NCBI GenBank assembly: GCA_014871385.1
Contig: CM026422.1
Location: 10,602,896-10,666,895 of the forward strand
Direction: 5' to 3'
Source of the DNA: Ceratodon purpureus
Lineage: Eukaryota > Streptophyta > Bryopsida > Pseudoditrichales > Ditrichaceae
Length of the DNA: 64,000 bases
Positions 1 through 12,643 of this stretch are shown piece by piece. Within the stretch, counting starts at the first letter, position 1. The number at the start of each line of letters is the position of its first letter. Both the position numbers and the translations under genes were made by a program. The notes beneath the pieces are model-generated. The model saw only the letters and a list, made by a program, of their open reading frames with translations, was not told the DNA's origin and searched no databases.

Positions 1-800
1 TTCCTTGCCGATGTCCCTTGTCTTCCTTGCCTTGCTTTCTCCCTACTTACTGCATGCTGGTTGCCTGCCCCCGCTTGCTAGAGTCTCCCCTCAGTTATCC
101 CTCCCGATGTCCCCCCACTCCCCCCACCAATCTGCTCTCACTGTTGAAAATGTTGTCGGCTGCAGGTTTGCCCTCGCTCTCCTCACCGAATGGCTGTGCT
201 AAGGATCCCCTCCCGGATCTGCTATTTTTTTTTCACTCTCACCTTCTGTCGTCACCTCACCCTGTCCCCCTACCTCTCACTAACTGCCGCAGTCACTACC
301 TCTCCGAATCCTTCTCTCCCCCTCTCAATTTTTTTTCTTTCTGTTTTGTATGCTAGTTACCTTGCTCCTCCCCGACTCCCCTGCTCACTGCCTTGCAGTC
401 ACTGCCTCTCCGAATCTCTCTCTCCCCTTTCAATTTTTCTTTTTCTTTTTTGTGATGGCACCTCACCCTGTCCCTTGCCGACTCCTCACTCCCCTACTGT
501 CGCCTGTCTCTCTCCCCCTTGCCGCTCTCCACCACTGCAATCTCTCTCCCGACTCCCACCCCCCGCCCCCTGTCTATTACGCCCCCCCCCCCCCTGCCGT
601 CCCCCTCTCTCTCCGTTTGCTCACCCTTCCCTCTCTCGAATCCCAATCTCTACTCTCACCCTCCCGATCAATTCCGCCCTCGCCCTCCCGATCAGCTCTA
701 CTCCTCCCTGCAGCAACTCTCGGCCTCTCAGACTCCAATCCCCGACCTCTCACTAGCACACAGCAACTACTGCCGCACCTGAAGCACTCCTCTCGCCCAA
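1..800. repeat. Pyrimidine-rich low-complexity tract
   Basis: The + strand is almost entirely C and T. A block at about 291-342 recurs about 106 bases later at 397-447: each begins CAGTCACT, runs through CCTCTCCGAATC and ends in a T-run. This points to a decayed tandem repeat. The open frames here (5-202, 350-1000 and others) are Pro/Ser/Leu strings that such composition always produces. No domain, splice pattern or start context supports a gene. Confidence 0.6.
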
Positions 801-1868
801 GCTCCCAGTCACTGCAGATTGTTCCACATCTAGCTTGTCTCTCTAGCTGCGAGTGTTTGCTTTTATGGTGTAAATCTCCACCTTGCCAAACAATCCTTTC
901 ATTGTTTACATCTCCCTCTCTATGCCGCCCATTTGGAAGTGACGGCCTGCTTTACTTCCTCTTCAATTGCATTTGTCAGAATCCGTTTTTTGGAGGCTGA
1001 ATCTGTGAATAGAATCCTAGCCTTCTTTCTCTTCATTGCAAATTGAAATGGTGGCTATGTGATTTCACTTTGATTGTGCCATTACTCCCTTGTTGCCTTG
1101 GATTCCTAGGTCTAGGCTGTGCAAAGTGTGAGCTTGCTCTTGTTGTTCTCAAGCTTCATGCCTCTTCATTTGAATTGATTTTAGTTTGAATGTGGGTGTG
1201 CCATGTGGAAGAGAGTTGTGGGGAACTTGTTCCCTCCTCCACCGTGGCTGCATACATGGATTCACTTTTTCAACATCCCATAGCTGCCCCCACATCCCCA
1301 AACCGCCCACCGCACAATCATTCCAACTTCCGGGCACTTGTAAAAAAAAATTCCTAACACAGTTTTTGCACTCAGAATTCACTGCCCATGAGCACCAAGC
1401 AACTCAACTTAGAAAAAGTTGAGTGTGCGGTATTGCTAATTTGCACTTTGAACCCCCCTCAAAATTCACCAACAAAGAATTTTCAGTCAAATAAAAGCAT
1501 TTTGGAAAATTTACACCATCTAAAAGTTAAAATAAATTACGCGGATGAAAAACTGTTCACAGAATGACGGTGGCGAACGGTCAAAGAATGAGATCGACCA
1601 GTTTTTGGTCGTTTAGGCGTTTAGGGGTTAACCACCCAACCATATAGAAAAGGCCACATAAGAAGTGTCTTTATCTTTGCACCCCATGCCTTATATCTTG
1701 GTTCTTTCGCAAAACGAACTAAAGTATAAGGAACACCAATTATTGATGAAGATGCAATGTGGTTACTATGAGGTTTGTCATGAGCGGCCTTCGTTGATGA
1801 ATTATTCTTGTTGTATTCTTAAGTGGTAATCGTTATAGTTGGTGCTGCACCATTGGAACATTTTACCA
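801..1868. other. Intergenic; holds one end of a TTAA-type element
   Basis: No gene seen. Bases about 1540-1627 resemble the right end of the element at 44095-44849: both carry GATCGACCAG, then GGTCGTTTAGGCG, then GGGG directly before TTAA (here 1628-1631). No matching left end was found upstream, so this is a truncated relic. Confidence 0.5.
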
Positions 1869-3139
1869 CACTAGTAGAAAACAATGACGAAAACACCCAG
1901 GAGAACACCAAAATAAAGCTAAAATCAGCACCAAGCAAATGGTGTTCTCAGTGAACAGTTCGGTGTAATTGGACACCTCTATTTGCTATTGGAGTCGTAA
2001 TGGAAAGGTGTCTTGAATCCAACCTGGCCCTACCATGCTCTGGATGTCAGACCACGAGATCCGTGCTTCCAGTTTAAAATACTAATTTTAATAATAGTAT
2101 CAATTTTGTGAGTTACATGATTGTAAATATGTATCTGTTATATATAGCGCTGCAGCATGTTGTTTTGATCTTCCCGATGATGCTGAAAGTGGCTAGGATC
2201 TGCAGACAAGAGACCAATCTGCTGGGTGGTAACTAGAGGTGATCGACGGGGGTCACGGTACGTCAAGACTGCAGACACACCAAAACAACAACTTAGAATC
2301 AATCAGAAACCCAAAGCTCATAACCTTTTCACCTCGATCCCTTCACTTCCAGCGAATTTTCAGATCTGAACGTTTCCACCCAAGAGAACGTTTAAAAAGC
2401 AGAACGTTTTCACCCAAGAGTCCTCCGAAGCAGAAAGAAAGCCCAAATCGTTAGCACACAAAACTCAAAGTCCTCAGAAGCAAAAAGTTAGCACCCACAT
2501 CCCGGAGTCCTCTAAGGCAGAAACGTATAAAATTCACATCTATCGACGAATCCAACACAAACTTCAGGAACACATTTCAAAGCTGAACACACAAGTCGGA
2601 AACTTAGAGGGCGAGGGAGAGGGCGTGAGGATCTTCGAGGCGTCCTGAGAGTTGAGGTGAAGTGACCGGAGACTTGGTGCAAGAGTATGTGAGGGTGAGG
2701 CTGCGGAGGGTGACGGTGAGGCTGGGAGGAGCTTCGGCGAGGGGTGAGGGTGAGGCTACGCCAGGGGTCATGGTGAGCGGATGGTCAGAGATGATGATGA
2801 TGTAGTGGAGAGGCGAGCGGGCCCGGGAGAAATTGCTAAGTTTAAAATAATACCAAGATTGCCCAAATTGGAGGATTATGAGGACACTGATCACTGCACA
2901 GGATGAGGCCCTCACTGCTCAGTCGCACGAGATTAAGTTATTTCGAGAAGGTGATTTACCAAGGGCCCCACAAAGAGAGAGATATATCGCCTAAATTTAT
3001 AATCACATTAGAGGTGAACAAGGCATAAACACCGAAATGAACAAGGAGCCAATCAGAGTCTCAGTCCCAAAATACTTCTACATCATTTGCCAGTTTCGGT
3101 GTTTTCGTTTGGTGTTCTTGTACCTCATTTCTACTACTG
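1869..3139. mobile_element. Degraded CACTA-like DNA element
   Basis: The left end reads CACTAGTAGAAAAC, a typical CACTA (En/Spm) terminus. The right end, read inward on the other strand, is CAGTAGTAGAAATGAGG. Both ends hold subterminal GAACACCAAA and AAAACACC motifs in opposite orientation. The interior (2590-2830) is GC-rich with repeated GTGAGG. No transposase frame is visible and the 3-bp flanks (CCA, TTA) do not match, so this is an old or rearranged non-autonomous copy. Confidence 0.4.
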
Positions 3140-4805
3140 TTAGTTCACTGCAAACACTAACTTTCGAAGTTATCAATTGGTCTAAACCTCCCATCATCTT
3201 TATCAAAACTTGAAGGACCGCAAATAGAACATGGACATCCAGTTTGCTTCCAGTTTCAGGACTAGTACATCTTGGTTACATGACCATATGCAATATTGTC
3301 TTTTCCATGCTTTTCTTAATCAATGCTAAACGAATACAACACCAAATGTTTTTCCTCCATACATTACATCCGATATTGGTTGATGATTTTATCCCATCTT
3401 TTGTAGAACTAATAATGATCGCCTATTTTAGTGCATAGTATACAACACTTCACTACCAATGTTCAGAATTATCCCTCATCCAAAAAACCTTTGGAAAAAA
3501 TCCTAAAAGCCGATGCACAGACTGTATGCTAAAGCTACACTAGTATATATCTACACCTCAATAGTGTAAAAAGATTAATGTCTTCACCCCACACTTCATC
3601 TTTAAACTCAAGGTATAGGTATTTAAAGTGACAATAATTTATGTCATTTTTAGCCTTAATTTTGTGGAGGCTTTCCATCTCTCTCGGACCTCTCTTCTAA
3701 TCACACAAGTAGTCAAGCTCCTTTTAACTTATAAATGAAGTAATTTCACCTTTAAAGACCTTAAAAAATCTCATAAAATCAATCACAAATTCACCTTTAC
3801 AGGCGCTGAATTCCTGACACAAACAGGGAGTTTCAATCACCTCCTTGTGGGCCCAACTTACTGCATGAATGCGGCGCAACTGTAGGCTCCCTGACACCCT
3901 CCACTCTGACATGCCACGTAGACGAGGTGCGGAATCAGACGCCTTTCCAGCGTGGCAACCAAAACCACTCCCACCAACCCTCCACCCAACTGCCTTAATC
4001 TACCAAAACCACAAAAACAAAAACACAATCGTAGATGTACACTCTATCACACACCTTAAACCGGCACTGTTTCCAAAACCAACATACCCACATTCCGTAG
4101 ATCCCCTACACCTACATCTACATATACTCACAGATATCTGTACAGCAATTGCATCTCCAAGTGGCATGTATGAAGCAATTCCATTGGAATTATCAGTCAT
4201 GCATTCCTCACTTGGTTGAGTCCCTGGTTATGTTTTTGGCATACACCAAGTTATTTTTCCCAGAGAAGGTATGTACGTATTATAACTCTTGTTGTTTTGT
4301 TGTTTTCATTTCCCCTTTTTTTTGTAAAAATTTTTCTGTTTGATTGGGGATTGAGGATTTGAAGCAGGATCAGGTGGAGTGATCTGTGATGTGGGTTAGA
4401 TTGAAATAAGTGATTTCGATTTTGTTATGTGTGTTGTCTAGAGTTGGATTTTTATGAAAAAAAATTCCTGAGATTTGGTGCTTAGGGTTGTGGACTAGTT
4501 TGAGAGCTGGGTTTTGAGTTTTGTTTGTTGTTTTGATGGGGATGGTGAGTTTTGTGTTGGTTGGATATGAATTCTGAGCTTTTAGAGGTTCAAGGTTTGG
4601 TGTTCTGTGGAGACTTTGAGTGACTCTGATATGGTGTTTAGAATCATTGTTGTGTGCTTGTATTTAGCACTCTTTTAAGTTTTGAATTTGGATTCTGGGA
4701 GAGTGTGATGAGTGAGCCATAGGTTTGATGGTGTTTTGTTGGATTTGGATGTGCAGAGTTTGAGTTTCTTTTGGGTGGTGTCGAGGATTTGCAGCGAACG
4801 TCAAC
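3140..4805. other. Intergenic and likely 5' leader of the GST gene
   Basis: 3140-4250 is AT-rich with only short unsupported frames. A donor-like GAAG/GTATGT near 4265 and an acceptor-like GTGCAG near 4753-4758, about 50 bases before the GST start, suggest a 5' untranslated exon and an intron of about 490 bases. This is inference; no transcript data were used. Confidence 0.3.
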
Positions 4806-6921
4806 ATGTCTAAGGCTAGGGAGCCGACGGTGAGTGTTTAGAATTGCGTTTCATGTGCAGTGTTTGAGTGGATTGTTCGTCTTTTGGAGATGGTTGTGGT
4901 GGCTAGGAAATTGCAGCATTTCATTGTAGTGGACGGAATTTTGCAGAAAGGAACGGAGGTGGGTGCAGTCACGCTGTGGGGTTTCTACGCAAGCTCTTGT
5001 ACATGGCGGGTGCGTCTGGCGCTTGGACTCAAAGGTTTGACAGCTTTTTTTTGGTGTGATTCAAGGGTTTGGATTGTTGTTTTGGTGTAATCGCTGGCTA
5101 GTTTTCTCATGGGTGCGGTCTCAGCGAGTATTTCGAACTCCTAGATTAGCTTTTTCCCCATGATATCTTGTTGACCCCAGTTTATCTTTGAAAAGAATAG
5201 GTTTGTAGAAAAATCAGATAAGGACTCCTGATGATTTGAGCTATAGCATATAGTTTGACGTTTAACGTGAATGTACAGGCATTCCTTATGAGTACAAGGC
5301 ACTCAATATTTCAAACGGGGAGCATAAATCCGAGGGTATGTGTTCTGTACTTTTGGACAACAATCTGTTTCTTATTTTCTTTCGTGAAAAGATCAGTTAC
5401 TTTGTGTGATAAGCTTCAGTTAACCTGCTCACAAGTTGGTGCAATTTGTTGGTCACAGAGTTCAAAAAAGTAAGTCCTCTGCAATACGTCCCAGCTGTGG
5501 AGGTCGATGGGGCTGCGATTGCGGATTCGATGGCGATTGTAATGGTAAATCCGTTATCGAAGACTTTGTACTAATGTGTGCTATTAGTTGCTCTCAAAGA
5601 CAGATTCCTGCACATGCATTTGAAATACTGGTTCTCATATTGAGGATAACCCATCTAAGCTACCTGGGTTTTATTGATTGATGCAGTATTTTGAAGAGAA
5701 ATTTCCTGACAAAAGACCCTTGCTACCTGTGGACCTTCTGGCGAGAGCAACTGTGCGTCAGGTAAAGATTCAATCTTGCATTGGACACCAGCAACGTGCA
5801 GTGTTTGTTCCTGATGTATTTGATAATTTGATAGTTGTCACTCATACAATATTTTTGAATACCTTTCTTATACTGGGAGTTGTGGTTGTGAGGATTGTTC
5901 TTGACGAGCATGTGACTCCGTGAATCTGAATGGATTTCTTTCATCAAGTTCTGTGGGCTCTAGAGTTTCTGACGCTCAGCTGTATGGCAGGTGATGTACC
6001 TGATTGGAGCGAATATTCAGCCGCTTCAGAACCTGGGATGCTTGGTATCTCTACTTTCAAGCCCTTAACATTCAAGTATTTGTGTGAGCCGTCTGTTTAC
6101 GTTTATGTCGGTGACGACGCAGTAAGCTTTCTGGTAATATTTCTGATGTTTTGAAACAGAAAGAGATTGAGGCTCTAGCGGGCCCGGAGGAGCGATTCAA
6201 GTGGGCTCAGGACCATATCAACATAGGATTTACGGGTTAGTGGTCTAGACACTGCACATTTCGATTTTTCAGGGTGTTTCTGCAGCAGCAACTTTATTGA
6301 TTCTTTCACCTATTAACAGATTATAACGACTTGGTTACTAAAAACACTGTTGCTTTGTGATGTCTAACTGCAGCGCTGGAGCAGCTTTTGAAGAAAGCTG
6401 CTGGCAAATATACAGTTGGCGATGAGCTGACATTGGTACGAACAAATCTGCCATCCTTTTCAATTGCCTGTAAATTTTCACGCTAATTCATAGCTAAAAC
6501 GATGGTATCTGGATTTTGAATTGTGCAGGCTGATGTTTTTCTGGTACCGCAAATTGGTAATGCGCACCGTTTTAAGGTTGACTTGGTAAGTACAAAATTT
6601 CCTAAAGCTGCAATAGATTTCGCTTCGACAGGGTATCAAAGAATTTAGTATAGAGACTACATTGAGAGTGTGCCTCGTGTCTAAGCTGGTCAGATTAGAC
6701 TCTTTTGCTGGTGTTATCTATCAAGGAAGTTTTCGAACTCCTGTTCTGTGGTAAATCGGAATGTCAGAAAACCCGAACTGTAGACTGTCATAAAGATGAC
6801 TTTGCACTTTGTGGGCTTTCAGACACCATATCCAACAATTGATCGCCTTGGCAAGGCATTGTTGGAGCTGCCCGAAGTCCAGGCTTCTTTACCAGTCAAT
6901 CAACCGGATGCACCCAAGTGA
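4806..6921 (+). CDS. Zeta-class glutathione S-transferase / maleylacetoacetate isomerase
   Basis: Ten exons: 4806-4829, 4947-5034, 5279-5335, 5459-5544, 5687-5761, 5991-6044, 6160-6235, 6374-6435, 6529-6585 and 6823-6921. They join in frame to 225 residues; the family is usually about 220. The N-terminal thioredoxin-fold domain has the zeta signature SSCTWRVR (residues 24-31), whose Ser/Cys contact glutathione. IADSMAIVM (77-85) matches the glutathione-binding DS(x)AI turn. The helical C-terminal domain holds IQPLQNL, YTVGDELTLADVFLVPQI and the ending LPVNQPDAPK. Zeta GSTs isomerise maleylacetoacetate to fumarylacetoacetate in cytosolic tyrosine breakdown and can act on dichloroacetate. The start is the only ATG in a small first exon that keeps frame. 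The gene looks intact and is recognised from family motifs alone. Confidence 0.93.
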
Positions 6922-8182
6922 CGTTCTGTTTCATTTTTGTAACAAGGCGAAGCGTTTGTGCTCTACATGTGAAGACCTATCGTGTATATTTTAGGCCGAC
7001 TGTATGAAGTTGTTGAAATGAGCACCTCACGCTCATTTCTACCCTAATGTGTGATTTGCTGTGTAATAATGGTGCTGTGTAAGAATCGATTTATTTCTTG
7101 CTGACACGTTTTTTGATCTCATTTTGATTATGAATTCTGAATTGATCATTTCGTCCTTTCCACATCACTCTTTTGCAACATTTAGCCACAGGAAGCCCGG
7201 ATATTTGGCCTCTCTTTTTGGACTTGAGTACTCTGGGGTTTTACATTCTTGGAAACCATGATCTGTGTCGCTAATTTGCATCTTAGGCTTGTTCGAAAAA
7301 TGACCATGCGCATCATATCATCCTTGAATGCAGGGTACATGATATTGCTAAAGTCTGTAACTGCTATAGTTTGGAATCCAAACCAAAATGTCGAGATTCA
7401 TATGTATAACATTTGTGCATGGAATAGATATTTCAAGCAGTGCTCAACGCTGTACGTTTGACTAGCGGGTGTGGAATGTGCATTTCCTCTATCCAAGTTT
7501 ATTTAATTCTGTCAGTTGTACTCGAATATCTGCTGAGCTTCTGCTGCTTCGACGTCTGGACTCTACTGAACTACTGAGCATTAATGATTCAATTCGCAGA
7601 AACACCTGAATCATGAATTGTTGTCTTAAAATCCAGGAAACTACTCAGTACATCTGAAGTTCCAGACAGTTGGCATTCATGACGTTTGCTGCTAAACTGT
7701 GCAAATCGCATTTGGGTGCAGTGCTGAACAATGCTCATTGCTCATTCATCACCAACCCAGCCAACGAATACAACCAAATGGATATCTTAGCAGCTACTCT
7801 ACAGTGCCCGAATGAACACTATGCTGCACGGTCATTCACGAAGCTCAGAAGTTTCTTCACAACATCAGCCGTAAAGTTCAGTTTATCCTTATATCAGCAC
7901 ATGAGAAACCGCAAAGCCATTGCTACACATGAACCGATACAGAGTTGAGTTGTCGATATTATCGGCAAAATATTTCAACAAGCTTCAACCGAGGCATCCA
8001 CTTACAAGACATAACAACAAAGGCCACTAAAAGCAGCGCCATGTGAACTGGGTATCTGCAATCTTAAACGTCACATGCAAAACTATCTGTCTGCAGGACT
8101 AGTGGCTATATACTTAAACCTGAGTAGTGTCCATAAACCAAAGAAGAAACTCCATAGCCAAACAACTAATGACAACAGCTCT
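6922..8182. other. Intergenic, 3' side of the GST and DUF538 genes
   Basis: The two genes converge here. Short frames at 7249-7461 and 7670-7948 have no domain, no homology I recognise and no splice pattern. I see no repeat or RNA gene. Confidence 0.5.
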
Positions 8183-8650
8183 TCACTTCGTATCTGCACC
8201 TCTGAGGAAGGCTTTGGTAGGAAATGTCTTCCCAAGGCCACTGAAGCTCTTGAAGAAGATGTTGTTCTTGTCGGCCTCCTCCACAGTGATCTCCACAATG
8301 GACACCCACAGCATCTCCTTGGCCTTGACGCCTGTCAGCTTCTTCAGACGGCCTTTCTCCAAGTACGCTGTGACCTTATCCCCATAGCTCACCTGCTTCC
8401 CTATCTGCTTGAACTGGTGCACGATGGCCTTCTTCTGGGTGATCCACACATAGCCCGTCTCTCGGTTGAAGCCGCACTCTACCACGTCCTTGAGGGGGAG
8501 CAGCCCATCTGGAAGGCCGAACTCTGAAATGAGGTCCACCGCATGCTGCAGAGACTCCGGCCCTGTGGCCACATGTGTAACGACGCCCTCGGGGAGCTGG
8601 GCCAGGATGGAAGGCCGAGCAGGGGTGGGCTCTACATCCACTGTCGACAT
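8183..8650 (-). CDS. DUF538 family protein
   Basis: Intronless, 155 residues. It matches the plant DUF538 fold (Pfam PF04398): GLPDGLLPLKDVVECGFNRE, then TGYVWI, VSYGDKVTAYLEKGRLKKL, TGVKAKEMLWVSIVEITV, and a C-terminal segment ending FPTKAF. The family is small, soluble and plant-specific, and stress-linked or chlorophyll-related roles have been proposed; the exact biochemical function is not settled. I chose the ATG at 8650 (MSTVDVEP). An in-frame ATG at 8689 would add 13 residues that are too short for a signal peptide and unlike the family. Only about 155 residues are present, so no second domain is fused. Confidence 0.9.
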   Translation of the reverse strand: MSTVDVEPTPARPSILAQLPEGVVTHVATGPESLQHAVDLISEFGLPDGLLPLKDVVECGFNRETGYVWITQKKAIVHQFKQIGKQVSYGDKVTAYLEKGRLKKLTGVKAKEMLWVSIVEITVEEADKNNIFFKSFSGLGKTFPTKAFLRGADTK

Positions 8651-10567
8651 TGCTACAAACAAAAGAGAAACAGCACGCTTGATACACAACTAGATCACAC
8701 TAAACCAAAACTAAAGGCCGCAAAGTCACTGACGAGCTCTCAAACTGGATCACTCCAAACCACATCCGAAGCAGCAAGCTCAAGAGCTCTCAAAGACATG
8801 TGCATTGGTCTCTCCCGGAGTTGCAGCTGCATTTAAGCTAAGTCAAAGACGAGAGAGGCGGTGCTTGCAAGGGACCAGCTTGAATGTAGTTGAGCATCAA
8901 CATGATTATAGCTGCGACACCTGACATGGCTCTGCACCTTTGAGTTTAATCAGACCAGTACCTGAGACATGGAATTGATGGATTGATGTCCACCTTTCGA
9001 CATTTGATGAATGGCCGCTGATCTTGAGGAGCAATGTACTGAGTCATGTCGCTTTGACACCATGATGTCAGATTGATCACCAGTTGCAGTGCCTGGTGTG
9101 TGTACCTGGTACTAGCCTGACTCGTCCCAAGTTTTGGCCCATAATGCACGGTAGAAATTTTGATCTTCACTTGGTATAGATATCAGTTATAAATACCACG
9201 GAGCAATCTATCTACTTGTTCTAGGTGGTGTCTGTCTGTGGTCCTGTCTGAGTCTCTGAGACATTGGTTTGTTCTCACACTTCGGAAACTGTGAATTGGT
9301 CCAATCCTGTGGCAACAGCACTTTTTACTTAGTACCCAGTTACCTGTGACAGCCCAACGACCTCCATAAAGATAAATAAGTGCTTCATTCAAAGGGTCTG
9401 GCCTGGACCTATCATATCTGTGGTTGCCGATTTCTTTTCTAAATTGTGAGGCAATGGAAATACTTTCCTTTTGTTTGGTAGATGGTAGTTTTCAGCCCTG
9501 GCTTCGTGCCGATGGGGGCTTTGTACACTATTCTTTGCAATGAAATTCCTTTCTTGCTTCAAAAAAATAAATAAAAAAATACTTTCCTTTTATTATGAGT
9601 TGCACCAGTAAACTGTACTACATTACCAGCTTAGAGATATCATGAATTGTATCAAGCCTCCAGGATGAAGTACACATATAATTCTACTTATGATCACTGT
9701 GCATGATCAAGGAGGATGGTCCCGGGTCATAATGCATCTTCAAATAATGTGGGTTTCTCAATTGAAGTGTCACACATTGTTAGGGGTTTTTAAATGATGT
9801 AGATAGCTACAAGGAATGTGGTCACACTCAGTAGAATTAAAATGTAGCAGTCCAGTTTGAACCATTATTAACCCTAGTTGCATTTAAAAACGAAGGTACA
9901 ACTTGTAACCATAGTTCCATGTATGGTAGTAGAGAAGGTTTGGCAATTTGTCACCTGGTACTCCTGGCATACCTTATGACAAATATGCTACAGAAAATAG
10001 AATTGAACTCCTTTATAGGCTTGCACTTGGGCAAGCATGATTAAATGCTAGTTTCAGCTTAATTTTTGTTTTTCGTTTTTAAAAAATAAAATTCAATATG
10101 GACAAATGGAGAAACTTCATTGCAGAGAGAAGAAACAAACCCCATCGGATCTTTCTACTTAAATTTCAAGGCCAGTGTCCAGGTTCTTGAAGGATCACAA
10201 ATTCTGCAGCTTGACCCTTCAGACTTACGATTCAAGCATAATTGCAACATTTAAACTCGTAACATGAGACCATAATTGAGAAGAGGTGCAACATGTCCAG
10301 GATACTAACTGCATCATTATGCTACACAGGTAAATGACACTTGGCGTTCCATTCAATGTCATTTTTACACCTTTTTTTTAAATATAAACTATTTCCTTCT
10401 TACTGAGTGCCACAAACAAGCAAGTGTCTACACGCGGATCTGGGTGGTTCTGACGTTCCAACCGAGCCACCGTAATGGGTCCTAGAACCAACTAATAATC
10501 TCGTGGAAATCATGCTAATGAAAGCGGATGCACTTGCGGAAGAATTACCATGAACTACCATGTGAAA
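8651..10567. other. Intergenic with retroposon-like tails
   Basis: No gene seen. Around 9480-9590 the + strand reads like the 3' tail of a LINE or SINE: GGGGCTTTGTACACTATTC, then TTGCAATGAAATTCC, then an A-rich run. A similar CTGCAATGAAG tail in the opposite orientation lies near 10075-10140, and another near 45935-45965. These are short, have no coding part and are weakly supported. Confidence 0.3.
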
Positions 10568-12643
10568 TCACGAGAAATCAAGCAAGAAGGAAGCCTGCTC
10601 CTGCTGTTTCGCAAGCTCTTCTTTGAGCTGTGCTATGCTTGCGTCCTTGATCTTCACTGCTGCTCGTACACGTTCAGAAACTTGGTCTATCTCCCTTGCC
10701 TGCTCAACAGCACCAATGTAAGGAACAGAAGTAGGCAGATAACAATTTGGAATGGCGCAAGCGTTGTGACTGCAAAAGCATTACCTATTCATGCTCATAT
10801 ATCTATTACCTTCTGCATCTTGTAGCTTTGCAACTCCAGGGTATGTTGCTTGGTTAGGTCCTCTTTCACTCGTTCTAGCTCAACCTTCTCTTTTTTGAGT
10901 CTTGATCCTGGATTCAAAGAATTAAGTCAGCATCCCTGTCACCATCTATTAATTAGAACCACCCTACCTAATTCATTCAATCACACGAAGACATGCGTGC
11001 AGGTTTATACTGAGATCTTGTACTTGGTCCTCATACACAGCTTTCATTCTATCCATCTTCATACTACACTCCTCATCCTGCAGTTGCACAACTACATCAT
11101 AATTAACTTAAACATATCTGCACGCACAAACATAATAGAACTCAATTTAGAAAACCAGACTGGAGCGTGGTTTTCTATATCACAAAATTACAACATGATG
11201 AAACATGACTAAAGCATTGAGTGTTAGCTCCTGATTCCTGTGATCAAATCAACAAAGCATATAAAAGTAAAGGAAATTTGCATGCCTTCTTCATAATCAA
11301 TTCTTGGGTATCTGTGAAGCGTTGTTTCAACGCCACAACCTCCGCTTCCAACGCCTTCGCCTTCGCTTCTGCATCCTCCGCTCTCTTGAGACTCAGGACA
11401 TAGATCACCTGGGCCTGGACTAGTTTTTGGTATAGTTAGGCACCTGCCTCAAGGTCAAGACAGGAACGCACCCATTTGCATCGCCCTCGGCACTCTTCTC
11501 AAATGATTTGGGCTTACTTGGCTGAGTTCTGCACGGTGATGGTCCTCAGTGGACGCCAAAGTGGCAGCATGTTCCATCCTGACAGCCACCAGCTGCTGGC
11601 ACTTCTCGTTCTCACATTTCCGAAGCTGGGCAGCAAATGCATACGCTTGTGCCTGCAGCTCCTGCACTACATACGTTCCAGAGCAAAAATTACACCTCGA
11701 TCTCATCAACCATGCACAATGTCGATTAATTTTATAAAAATATTATGACAACAGAGTACAATTATTGTCCTATGCCCTGTTGACAGATACTCTGTTTCAA
11801 TAACTTTATTTACAGCCATCACTCATGCCTTGTAGACTCCCGAATTCTCTTCGTAACCCAAGCAAACACTCTGTTTCAGTAAATCAGTCTTACGGTTGGA
11901 GCTCCGGGGTAGAAGCCCAAACCCTAATAATTGCGGTTGTTGCATTCTGAGGCCTTTTCACCTCTATAAATGATAGTATCTTCTCCAACCAATTCAATCA
12001 GAAAACTGAGAGTGGTGGAATTACCTGTTGATGGAGAGTGATCCGATTGGAAAGCTGAGCCTCAAGCGCACAAATCTTCTCCGACTGGTGCTCAATACGA
12101 GCCTCCAGCTTCCGTCGCTGCACCTTGTGCTCATTCTCCAGATTCTCAATCTGCTGCGACTTCCCTCTCTGATTTGCAATCAGCTTCTTAATCTCCTCCC
12201 TCTTTTCCTGCACACTCAACACAACATATCACACCATCCCAACCCAACAGCGCCCACACCGGGGCCCATCACATCCGTAAAACAACTAACCTTAATCACA
12301 CACATACATACATCCATACCTGGAGCTCAATCTTAAACTGGAGGCGCAAGTGCTGCATGGAGAAGCTCTCCTCCGGATCGATGACATCAAATCCATCACG
12401 CGGCGTCATGGAGCCATCACAGGGGATGCAGTACCCGGTCTCATCCCCCTCATGAGGTGCGGATGCCGGGGTCACAAGCGCCGAACAACCATTATGAAGC
12501 GATTTCTGAGACTTGCGAGACGCACCGCGGCATGAGCCGCGGACTTGCTGGCGCAGCACGCGCACTGATTCCTTGAGTTGGTCGTAGCGACTGATCTGGG
12601 ACTCTTGCGGCGTGACCATGACGATGGTCGCCTTCAGATCATC
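10568..12643 (-). CDS. Coiled-coil protein, possibly centrosomal (CEP131/AZI1-like tail)
   Basis: Seven exons on the minus strand: 12643-12320, 12207-12025, 11661-11518, 11408-11286, 11077-11011, 10907-10810 and 10699-10568. All join in frame to about 356 residues. After a Ser-rich segment (SRKSQKSLHNG) with a conserved-looking DGFDVIDPEESFSMQHL, almost everything is heptad coiled coil rich in K, E, Q and A, with blocks EKREEIKKLIANQRGK, RRKLEARIEHQSEKI and REIDQVSERVRAAVKIKD. The last block recalls the end of centrosomal CEP131/AZI1 proteins, a weak resemblance from memory. The intron after the fourth exon has a GC donor. The true start is uncertain. An ATG lies at 12619, but the frame stays open upstream to an acceptor-like AG at 12645-12644, so a further 5' exon may exist. 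Confidence 0.7.

Noticed and set aside
1-1000. Pro/Ser-rich frames in the pyrimidine tract
   Set aside because: Low-complexity artefacts with several overlapping frames.
3244-3438. Short hydrophobic + frame
   Set aside because: No start context, no homology and AT-rich surroundings.
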